Source: Polysphondylium violaceum (Eukaryota; Evosea; Eumycetozoa; Dictyosteliales; Dictyosteliaceae). Taken from it: a stretch of 38,068 nt of DNA. Under the pieces are notes generated by a model. That model made no database searches. It was given only the letters and a program-made list of their open reading frames with translations, and was not told where the DNA came from. The DNA lies in contig AJWJ01000209.1 in NCBI GenBank assembly GCA_000277445.1, positions 1-38,068 of the forward strand. The letters are read 5' to 3'. The position numbers were made by a program, and so were the translations under genes. Below are positions 1 to 8,399 of the stretch, piece by piece; position 1 is the stretch's first letter, and every line of letters begins with the position of its first letter.

Positions 1-1
1 T

Positions 2-1564
2 ATCAAAGATCTAGATCACTTTCACATTTACAATTCACATCAAAACAAGCATTTAATCACACACATTATTGTATCATCACACTTTTATGTTAATCATTAT
101 AATATTGTGCAAAAACAACCACAACACCAACAACCTATATTATTTGGATTATCAATAACAACACCAGAAGATCCATTAATACTTGCAACAGAATTACCTC
201 TATCAATAAAATACTTTAAATACACTACTGTTTCACAACGATTAACAAAAGAATATCTACCTCAAACAATAACATCACTCTATATTGATATCTCTGTCAG
301 TATCGACCAAATACCAAAGAGTGTCAAAACATTAACTATTGATAGTAGTTATCAAAGTAAAAGAGACGAAAAAAGATTGGAGAATATGAAGTTTCACCAC
401 CTGTCTCAACTTCTCCCACCATCACTCACAAAATTTCAATTCAATGATTTTTCTCATAAAGCAAAAATAGATTTTAATTTAAATCAAATGCCTCCAAATC
501 TTACATATCTTGCAATATTTGGTGATTTTACATTTACAGGCAATGGTAATGGATCTTTAAAATATTTGAAGTTAAATACAAAAGTTTCTGATAGACCTTA
601 TCTAATACCAACGAGTGTTACTCAACTTAAAATGACTACACCTTCAATAAACTCTACTCTTTTGCCACCAAACTTGAATCACTTGGAGTACAATTTCATT
701 GGTTTACATGGCGAAACCGCAACGGCACCAAATAAATTCCCAGAGAAATTAACAACATTATCATTGAAAAACTGTTCATTTACAAATATTTCCAAAAATA
801 ATTGGCCATCTAGTGTATTAGATTATAGAAACTGGAGTGAACAATCTGAGAAAGACGTGCCATATTTACCACCATCACTCACCAAAGCCCGTCTTTCTAT
901 ACATAATGATATGAAAGAGTTTCCAATTTTACCTTCATCGCTGATTGAACTTAAAATGGTTAGTACTCGTCGTTTTGAAACATTCGCGGGTCCTAGCCCG
1001 CTTCATAGCTATTTTCCAAACACAATAGTCAAATTGGCATTAGAATATTCTGATGAACTTTTTATTGGTCTGATTCCAACAAGTGTAACTGATCTTAAAT
1101 TACATTACTCAAAACCTATTCCTAAAGGAGCTATACCAAACAGTGTAACGAAACTCCATTTGTTTAATAGTAGTAGTGATTTAGCTAAGCCTATTGTAAT
1201 TCCCAACAGTGTTACATATCTCAATTTTGAATTTGAACGTCAATTATACCCAGAACTCGAAATTCCAGACAGTGTAAAGACTTTAAAAATCAAGTATATG
1301 GAATTTTTAAAAATTACCCCATTTTTGAACTATTTCAAAACCACATTCAAAAACATAACCAGATTTAGTACTCGTTCATCTATTTACAAAAAGATAAAAT
1401 TAATAGTAGAAAAACTTCGAGACAAAAAGTTATTCCCCAATTTAAAACAAATAAATGTTGTTGGTGGTAATTATCATTTCACTGATCAAAACATGGTTTA
1501 CAAGGAAGTTGACTACAAAAGTAACAGTGTGGGAAGTTCAAACTTTAAAAACAAATACAAATAA
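2..1564 (+). CDS. FNIP-repeat protein, 5' end outside the window
   Basis: The product is built from about 14 leucine-rich FNIP/IP22-type units, each with a core like (L/I)P-x-S-(V/L)-x-x-L, for example IPKSVKTLTI, LPPSLTKFQF, IPTSVTDLKL, IPNSVTKLHL and IPDSVKTLKI. FNIP arrays are hugely expanded in dictyostelids, often behind an F-box; their molecular role is mostly unknown, though binding or ubiquitin-adaptor functions are suspected. The C-terminal cap (VEKLRDKKLFPNLKQINVVGG) is of the kind seen after such arrays. The frame is open back to base 2; the GTG at 107 is not a credible eukaryotic start and the first in-frame ATG is at 386. The true start, or an upstream exon with an F-box, therefore probably lies before the window. 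The stop is at 1562-1564. Confidence 0.8.
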   Translation: MKDLDHFHIYNSHQNKHLITHIIVSSHFYVNHYNIVQKQPQHQQPILFGLSITTPEDPLILATELPLSIKYFKYTTVSQRLTKEYLPQTITSLYIDISVSIDQIPKSVKTLTIDSSYQSKRDEKRLENMKFHHLSQLLPPSLTKFQFNDFSHKAKIDFNLNQMPPNLTYLAIFGDFTFTGNGNGSLKYLKLNTKVSDRPYLIPTSVTQLKMTTPSINSTLLPPNLNHLEYNFIGLHGETATAPNKFPEKLTTLSLKNCSFTNISKNNWPSSVLDYRNWSEQSEKDVPYLPPSLTKARLSIHNDMKEFPILPSSLIELKMVSTRRFETFAGPSPLHSYFPNTIVKLALEYSDELFIGLIPTSVTDLKLHYSKPIPKGAIPNSVTKLHLFNSSSDLAKPIVIPNSVTYLNFEFERQLYPELEIPDSVKTLKIKYMEFLKITPFLNYFKTTFKNITRFSTRSSIYKKIKLIVEKLRDKKLFPNLKQINVVGGNYHFTDQNMVYKEVDYKSNSVGSSNFKNKYK

Positions 1565-2571
1565 ACAATCCTCAGTTTCAATCAACTTTTACTATGATAG
1601 AACTTGCATTTTTTTTATTTTTTTTTTTTATCTGATAATTTAGAGACCCTTGTGACTTTAAGAGTATGGTAAATGAGTAAGATTATCAAATCTATATCTA
1701 TATCAATAAACGTGGTTCGCTTTCTCTAAGCATCATTTTTTTTTGAAGGAAAATAAAACAATACTCCCATCTATATTATTTTATCCTTTATGAATCTCAT
1801 AGCCTGAGCTGCAAGAGAAGTATCGGAGTCTGCAGATTTTAAAAATTGTATTTTGCTACTCAATCAAGCAAAAGCATGGGCAGATGCAGGAAATATCTTA
1901 TATGAACAACATCAATCAAACTGTTTCCTTATTGGAAAGTTGTTTGGCTGGGGGTTCGTTTGGATATTGAATAAGGTGTTTGGACATAAGATGTCATTAT
2001 GGAAAATAATATTAAAATGTAAGTAAAGTTTTAGATCAACTCTTAAAATTGATGATAAAACCAAAGAAAAGATTGTCACTACTGGACAAGATATTATTAA
2101 GGACAATTCTTTTTCATATCCGGCAGATATGTCTTCATTAAGGCTTTGTAGTGATGAAAAGGCCTCTAGTCCAAACATCGGTAGAGAGTACCATGGTTAT
2201 TATTGTACCCCTTCTTCTGGAATCTATCGAGAAAAGAATGATATAAGGTATTCATTGACAGGTGTGAAATCTCTCGTATTGATAAAAGATATAAATTGTC
2301 CAATATTAATAAAAAAGCCAAAAGTATTTATATCCTTTTCAATACTAAACAAAAGCAAAACCAAACCATAATCAATAGAAATCGATCGAGAAAAGAATGA
2401 TATGGTTCTTTGCCATTAATTAAAAATAAAAAAATAAATTTAAAAAATTCAAAAAAATTATTGTAATTTTCTTTCATAACCTTTTTTTGAAGTTGGGCAT
2501 TTTTTTTTAAATTATTATTATTAGTATCTGCAAAGAAGGACTCTAAGAGATATGTTATAGTAGAGAAGAGA
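1565..2571. other. spacer with decayed open frames
   Basis: No gene can be called. From the ATG at 1790 one frame reads 77 codons with a single TGA at its sixth codon and a coding-like composition (AKAWADAGNILYEQ), but an overlapping frame is open too. A second open stretch (2129-2371) has no recognisable domain. The 19-nt string ATCGAGAAAAGAATGATAT occurs at 2226-2244 and again at 2385-2403. This may be debris of one or more dead genes between the FNIP gene and ric8. Confidence 0.4.
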
Positions 2572-4179
2572 ATGGAAACTTTTAACCAACAAATTCAATC
2601 AAACCCTAGATTAGAGTCTGCATGGACTGAGGAACTTAAAAAGTTTAACACTACTCATGCCAGTATGTATGGCCTATCCTTCGCAGCAGTCAATCTTGCA
2701 CATTAAATACTAATAAAAGATACCCTACTACACCACTCCTCCTTAGATGATAGAACATTTACAAATAAATACTCTATAGCAGAAAAGAATAAATTTACAG
2801 AGAATCTATTCACCATTTTAAACAGAGAATTTAGTAGAAACATTACAGATAAACCATCTTCAACAGCTTTATTAGAAACATTGATCGCATTACGTATTTC
2901 ACTTCGTGAAATTACTGATCAAGATAAAAGTATAGCATTAAATGTATGTGTACAACCAACAACAACAACAACAACAACAACAAGTAGAATACCGAAATTA
3001 ATACAAACATAACATATAACCATTAGGAGTTAAATTTATTCTTTAAGTTTGGAAATATAGGAGATGAAGAAAAGTTGTTTGTATTTTCAGATGAAATTAG
3101 AGAGGAAGCCTTGAAATGTATCGTTAATTGTATTGCTAGAGATAGAGATATTCAATCTAAATTTATTCAAGAACTAAACGGACCTGTTGTACTCGTTAGA
3201 GAAATTGTAAAAAATGCATCGACCATCAGCGACAGCGTCTTATTGGTCATCTACAAGATTCTTACACATTGCACCGCAACACCCGCCATCAGAGAATCTG
3301 TCAAACCCGAAGGTCTTTTAGAACACGTCACTGAACAATTGATTATCAAAACTTCGTCTCCTACCAATTACAATGCAGCCCTCCTCTCTGATCTCTGCAG
3401 ATTACTATTCACCCTCACCATCCATTTGGGTCCATTGGAAGGCGGCAAACCTACAAAACCAACAGACAATGATTTAAATAGATATAGAAAACTGTTACCA
3501 GTGTTTAAAAAGATTATGACTCATTACACTCCAGATCAAAACAATCCAATGTATACTTTAAAGTGTGCCCTCATATCCTCTCTCTTGAATACACCAAAAG
3601 AGCTATATGATGAATTAATTGCAGAGATTCCTTTAGAATATTTCCAAGAAATGTTTAAAAATCAAATTAAGTTATTAGACAAGTATGTAGTAGTATTGTT
3701 TTATCTTTATATATATACTAACATAGTGTATATATTACTTTCATTTAGTCCAATGTTAGCATCTGAATTTTTACCAATTTTAATGTTGATTACAAATATC
3801 GCAGAAAATGTAATTGATACTCGTCAACCATTAAAAGAAATGACATTCCCATATGATTTAATTAAAGATTCTGATGAACCTTTATCAGTTGGAATTGAGT
3901 AAGTATTATAACTATGTATTATTATTATTATTATTGTTATTAATACTAATACGAAAAACAAAAACAATTAGACCACCAGTTGAAGCTAAAACTACAGGTA
4001 TTAGTGCCAAACTCATTCCATTAATGACAGGTAGTGATATTGGATTTAAACATTTTGTGAGTGAATTTTTCTTTATGATTTGTGATGAAGATGCAAATGA
4101 AGTTTGTAGATTAACTGGTTTTGGTAATGCTGCTGGTCTTTTAGTTACAAGAGGTTTACTTAGTCTTGGTGGTCAATAA
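2572..4179 (+). CDS. ric8: Ric8 (synembryn), guanine-nucleotide exchange factor and chaperone for G-alpha subunits
   Basis: Ric8 proteins act without a receptor on heterotrimeric G-alpha subunits in the cytosol and at the membrane, as exchange factor and folding helper; Dictyostelium Ric8 has been linked to chemotaxis and development. Five exons join in frame: 2572-2662, 2720-2943, 3048-3682, 3749-3898 and 3972-4179, giving 435 residues. All introns start GTATGT or GTAAGT and end AG; the first has a TACTAAT branch-like site just before its acceptor. The armadillo-like body includes EEALKCIVNCIARD and the family's closing motif LIPLMTGSDIGFKHFVSEF followed by GFGNAAGLL. Animal Ric8 is ~530 residues, so this copy lacks a long C-terminal tail. 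An ACA triplet repeat lies in intron 2, and AATAAA overlaps the stop codon. Confidence 0.92.
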
Positions 4180-4445
4180 ATGTTGTTTTATATTATCTCT
4201 TTTAATTATTATTTATCATTTATTTATTTATGAAACAATGAGAATAGAAATAATACATGATCTGAGGCCAAATCTGTATTAATACAAACACACTGAGTGT
4301 ACATACATGAATACGATGTACCCCGAATTTGTTGTCAAAGATGTTAGCTTTTAAATGGAACAATAAGATATCATCCTCTTTTAAATACCCTTGTTGTTTA
4401 ATCTAATAAATAAATATTTTATTGTTGCTAGTTATAAACTATACA

Positions 4446-5001
4446 TTAAAGAGGTTTAGAGTCATTCTTGTGATCTAAAAGTTTAAAGTTTTTGTCAAAA
4501 TAAAATTTAAAATCCATATTTGACTTGAAATCTTGATCCTTTAAATAATTGAACCAGATGGGGAAATCTTCCCACATTGATTCATAGGGTAAACTATCGA
4601 GTGAAAACCATTGGGGTTTCATTTCATCAGACTCTGTTTCTATACCTTTCCATTCATTTACAACATATATATGACACTCTAAACTATCTATATGCACATA
4701 ATTGAATTCCAATTTTCCACTATCATAAGCCACCCCAAGAAATGAATTAGATTTAAATATAGCACTCTCTTATTTCCCCGAAAAACACATACATGCTATA
4801 ATATTTAGTTGGTTCTAAACCAAATTCTTCAATAGCTTCTCTAATAGCACCTTGTTCAATGGTTTCGTTTGGCTCTACTTTACCCCCACATCCATTATAC
4901 TTTCCCACACCAAATCCTCTTTTTTTCAAACCTAAAAGTAGATCCAATGAGTTTGATTTGCTCCCATTTCTAAAAAACAAACATAAAGTTGTCAACTTCA
5001 T
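4446..5001 (-). CDS. MTH1/NUDT1-type Nudix hydrolase (oxidised purine nucleotide triphosphatase)
   Basis: The expected reaction is hydrolysis of oxidised purine nucleoside triphosphates (8-oxo-dGTP, 2-OH-dATP) to monophosphates, keeping them out of DNA. Two exons, 5001-4793 and 4719-4446, are separated by a 73-nt intron (GTATGTG...GATAG) and join to 160 residues, close to the ~156 of human MTH1. The Nudix box GX5EX7REUXEEXGU is complete at about residues 40-62 (GKVEPNE...REAIEEFGL). [14 protein letters not shown] with the base-binding Asn36, [10 protein letters not shown] and [10 protein letters not shown] follow the MTH1 pattern closely. It is transcribed towards ric8, with 266 bp between the two stop codons. 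Exact substrate preference cannot be read from sequence. Confidence 0.92.
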
Positions 5002-5139
5002 TGCATATGTGAAAAAGAAAAAAGCGACAGAAAATTAAAAAAAGATGTTTTTGTTTTTTTTTTTTAAAATGCAAATAGAAATGATGAAATTGAGGATTGT
5101 TTATTTATATTTAAATTTGAAATTCCATTTGGTTAATAA

Positions 5140-5235
5140 GAGTCGGGGTATAGTTCAACCTATTGTAATTCCCAACAGTGTTACTTTCTCACTTTTTGTA
5201 TTTGAAATTCAGTTATCTCGAAATATCAGATAGTG
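5140..5235 (+). pseudogene. FNIP-repeat gene fragment
   Basis: A single FNIP unit (QPIVIPNSVTFSLFVFEIQLS) without a complete gene around it. The DNA at 5159-5184 is identical over 26 bases to 1190-1215 in the FNIP gene at the start of the window, and similarity continues raggedly to the next unit's 'ATATCAGATAGTGTA'. It is best read as the relic of a local FNIP duplication. The flanking sequence shows neither a full LRR array nor a plausible start. Confidence 0.7.
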
Positions 5236-5532
5236 TACATTTTTAATAATATAATAATCTCCATCTGAATAATAGATCTTTTGTAAAAGATATTTATTCC
5301 TCCATATAGAAAAGAATAATTGATCCATCATATTCACAAAATGATATATGAGTGCGAAATTTTGATTTTCAACTATGATCTTCGATTTTGTTAAAAATAT
5401 CTTTACCCAAATTAGAAATAACCACCTTCTTAAGAACACCATAGTTTTAGAGATTATCGTAATTCCATAGTAACCGTAATGGATAAAGCAATTAAAGAAC
5501 ACCTTTGATATTAGATTGAATAATTTATTCAT
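5230..5532 (-). pseudogene. possible relic of a dictyostelid F-box/ankyrin-type gene N-terminus
   Basis: An open frame of about 100 codons carries MDQLFFSIWRNKYLLQKIY. This resembles the opening motif (F-x-x-I-W-R-N-K-x-L-x-x-K-I) common at the N-terminus of multigene dictyostelid F-box and ankyrin-type proteins. The frame runs into the FNIP fragment and stops without any repeat domain. The recognition is from memory of the motif only. Confidence 0.3.
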
Positions 5533-5612
5533 TCATAGTATTCTTTAATTTAAATATAAAAGAATAAAGTATTAAAAATATATTTATAAACAGTGGATGA
5601 TAGATTCTTTGA

Positions 5613-6230
5613 TTAACAATATTGACATTTAGCGCATGCAGCTTGGGAACTGAGACCATTTTTGTTGTACTGGAGCAATTCATTCATATTGGTGTTTACA
5701 ATACTACGGCAAGTGCTTGTATCGGCTGATGTAGGCATATATTTAAAACAATCGACATTTAAAGCAAGAGTTAGATGCTCGGAAATGAAACCACCATTGT
5801 TGATGATATTTAATGCGTCGTTGAGGATATAGATACAAATTTTACAAGGGGTTACATCATCACCTACATTTTCCTCTGCATAATAACTAGAGTCTGATGC
5901 AGACGATGAAGAGCAGATGGGAAGTTGATTTGAGCATACTTCTTCTGGATTATCAGAGGTAATGATCAATTGAATCAAATCCGGTGTGTATTGACTGATA
6001 ACTTGTTGACAAGCCTCTTGGAGTCCTCGTGGGATGATGTAGCAAAGGTGTTGTAACTCCTCAGTGACATAGGTAACTGAAGAGTTCTTTTGGGCAACTT
6101 CAATGATAAATCGTACACCCAATTCACAAATTTCACAAGCAGTTGTAATTTCACCCTCTTTTGGTGGGACACGAGCAGCGTTGCCAAAAACCGCTAAAAA
6201 TAAAATAACAACTAATAAAGATTTTAACAT
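5613..6230 (-). CDS. secreted protein with two saposin B-type domains
   Basis: The 205-residue product starts with a signal peptide (MLKSLLVVILFLAVFGNA, cleavage near residue 18-20) followed by two saposin-like units. Domain 1 (about 29-107) has Cys32, 35, 63, 74, 99 and 106, the classical six-cysteine spacing. Domain 2 (about 127-205) has Cys129, 132, 161, 174, 199 and 202, plus an extra Cys205 at the C-terminus. A short Ser-rich linker (SSSSASDSSYY) joins them. Saposin folds bind or disturb lipids: some activate lysosomal lipid hydrolases, others (amoebapore-like) permeabilise membranes. The protein probably acts in the endolysosome or is secreted; which of the two activities applies cannot be told. 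The ATG at 6230 puts the signal peptide at residue 1, and no intron is needed. Confidence 0.9.
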   Translation of the reverse strand: MLKSLLVVILFLAVFGNAARVPPKEGEITTACEICELGVRFIIEVAQKNSSVTYVTEELQHLCYIIPRGLQEACQQVISQYTPDLIQLIITSDNPEEVCSNQLPICSSSSASDSSYYAEENVGDDVTPCKICIYILNDALNIINNGGFISEHLTLALNVDCFKYMPTSADTSTCRSIVNTNMNELLQYNKNGLSSQAACAKCQYC

Positions 6231-6804
6231 TGTGTGTTTCGTTAAATATTTGATTTTAATCTATTAAATGAATGTGAATAAATAAAAATAAACTTACTCT
6301 AGAATCCTTTTTATATTTTTCAATGCAATGACAAAGAAAATTAAAAATTTATTAATAATGCCCAATAGTGAAAAAAGATCTTGATTTGTTTAAAAATATC
6401 TGTTGTGAAAATTTTAAAAAAAGAGTTTTTAGGTAAAAGAGTTAAGGAGGCGGGGAGGATTTAAAGATTTGATGATGTCACGCATAAGATTCCATTAGAT
6501 TTTGATTGGATTTTTGGATAAAATTTAATATTTATTCTTTAATTTTCGAGAGCTTAATAATTTACTTGGACTTTTCTTTTAGTTGAACAGGTATCTTTGT
6601 TTTTCAGCTAGAGAGATATTATAAAATATTGTTGGTGGAAGAGGAAATCCAGTATTTATCACAAGTACATTACAATAATAAAGATTAAGAATATATAGTT
6701 GTTGAATTTAATATAAAAAAAAAAAAGATACAAAAACTTTTATTATTACACAAACTTTACTCGAGTAATAATTTGACACGCTATATATAATGTGAAATAA
6801 AACA
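6231..6804. other. spacer upstream of the saposin gene
   Basis: A/T-rich DNA lying upstream of the saposin gene and downstream of the mitochondrial carrier, both on the minus strand. No coding exon, tRNA or clear promoter motif was recognised. A GC-richer patch (AGGAGGCGGGGAGG) occurs near 6445. Confidence 0.6.
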
Positions 6805-7783
6805 CTATAGTTTACTTAAGATACTTGAAAACAATTCATAGGTATAAAAAGCGATTGCAGAAGTTGGTATTACTTTGATATAATTTATACTGAGACCTTT
6901 ATATAGAGCCAACAGACCCTCTCTTTTGTAAATGATATATATTGTTTCGATTGTTCCTTTTTTTAAATTTACCTCTACCTTTCCATCGCCATAGCCGTGA
7001 GTTTGCATTCTTCTTCTGACAACATCCAAAGGATAGGAAACCGTTTGTGCCAATCCACCTGCTACACCACCACAAATCAATTTATAACTCGATATCAACT
7101 CACCCTTGTCGTTTCTGGGTATCTTTTTCTTTAGAAATTCAAATGTAGAGAAACTGATTCCACCATAGGGCAATATACCGAGTAAGGTGGGTTGAATGCC
7201 TCTATATATGCCTCTGAAACCTTCGTTTCTGAGTGTCCTTCTGAAAAGATCGTATGGTCTTGTATAGGTTTTTGATACATCGATTGCTAAACGTGCCCTA
7301 AGTAAATCCAATGGATAGGTAGCCAATACTGCACATCCACCTGCACAACTACCTGCCAAGAATAATGTAAATGATGTTTCATAGGGTAATACACTCTTTT
7401 TAATGGTTTCATAACTAAGAAACTGTACTGCTGCATATGGAAATACTCTTGCCACTGTTGTTGTATTTCCTCTCCAAAGTCCTTTAATTCCTTCATTTCT
7501 AAATATCTTTTGTATTGATTTATGTATACTATCTAATGAATATAATTCACTTCTAATCTAATTATTATTATTATATTAATATATTTCTCTTTTTTCTTTG
7601 TCTTTTCTCTAATGCCTATGCTGTTGTGGTGGCTTTAATATAATAATGGAATCCTCTTACTTGATATAAAATTTTAACTCTTTCTAATGGTGCTACAGCA
7701 GACTTTGCTATAACACCAGCCATACCACCTGAAAGAAATGATACAATCGGCTTATTATTACTTGTACTACTAGTTGGTGACAT
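6805..7783 (-). CDS. mitochondrial carrier (SLC25 family), coenzyme A/Graves-carrier-like
   Basis: Two exons, 7783-7661 and 7557-6805, flank a 103-nt intron (GTAAGAG...TTAG) and join in frame to 291 residues, the normal length for a six-helix inner-membrane carrier. All three tandem units keep the signature Px(D/E)xx(K/R): PLERVK at 32-37, PLDLLR at 123-128 and PLDVVR at 217-222. Each is followed by a matrix-helix motif such as EGIKGLWRGN, EGFRGIYRG or EGLLALYKG. The FPYAAVQFLSYE and LPYGGISFSTFE segments resemble the SLC25A16/SLC25A42/Leu5 group, which moves CoA-type or adenine-nucleotide substrates. Substrate assignment is an inference from general resemblance and could be wrong within the nucleotide/CoA branch. 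Confidence 0.92.
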
Positions 7784-8399
7784 TGTATATATTGTATTTA
7801 TAATGTATGTATGTATGTATTATGTATATAATATTCAAAACGCTAGTAAATAGAGAAGAAAAAAAAAAAATAAAAAAAAGTATATGTCTTTAAAAATAAA
7901 CAAAAAAGAGAGTGAGTAAGATATTATAATGGTCGATGAGGTAGCACTTCCTCTACAGAGTTATAAATATCTTTAAAATAAATAAATAAACACAAATATT
8001 TAAACGTTTAATGTATCTCTAAACTTGTGGTGGGGTGAATTATTTGTTCAAATTCGAAAAAAAAAAAAAAATAACAAATTTTCGACGATATTCAAATTTT
8101 AAAAAAAATAAAATAAATTTGATCAAATGCCCATTTTTATATTTTTCGGCAAAACAGAATACGATATCGAAATTGAATTGAAGGTAGAGAGATGGATGCA
8201 ATGATTATGTGGTATATGACCACTTAAAAAAAATAAAAGCAAGATTTTAATCCAATTAAAGGTAAAATGATAGATGTTGAGAATGAATAATAAATGAGAA
8301 AAGAAAAAAGGAAAGATATCTTGATATTCACAGAGACCTTGATCATAATTTATTTTTTGTATAAATGAATAAATATATATGTGTATATAGTAGTGATTA
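7784..8399. other. spacer between carrier and alcohol oxidase
   Basis: Lies upstream of the carrier start and downstream of the alcohol oxidase stop. It holds A-runs (7858-7880, 8057-8072, 8101-8115) and a TATG repeat (7805-7820). No gene or RNA was recognised. Confidence 0.6.

Larger units (their letters stand above)
5002..5612. other. spacer between Nudix and saposin genes holding gene fragments
   Basis: Contains the start side of the Nudix gene, the FNIP fragment at 5140-5235 and the F-box/ankyrin-like fragment at 5230-5532, each listed separately. Otherwise A/T-rich, with no further gene seen. Confidence 0.5.

Noticed and set aside
107-109. GTG as start of the FNIP protein
   Set aside because: Nuclear eukaryotic genes start with ATG, and the frame is open to the window edge, so the gene is treated as 5'-partial.
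2129-2371. Separate small gene after the FNIP gene
   Set aside because: Open for 80 codons but without homology, splice context or a clear composition signal; left as spacer debris.
7287-7496. Second frame overlapping the carrier exon
   Set aside because: Once the intron at 7558-7660 is placed, the carrier frame explains this sequence fully.
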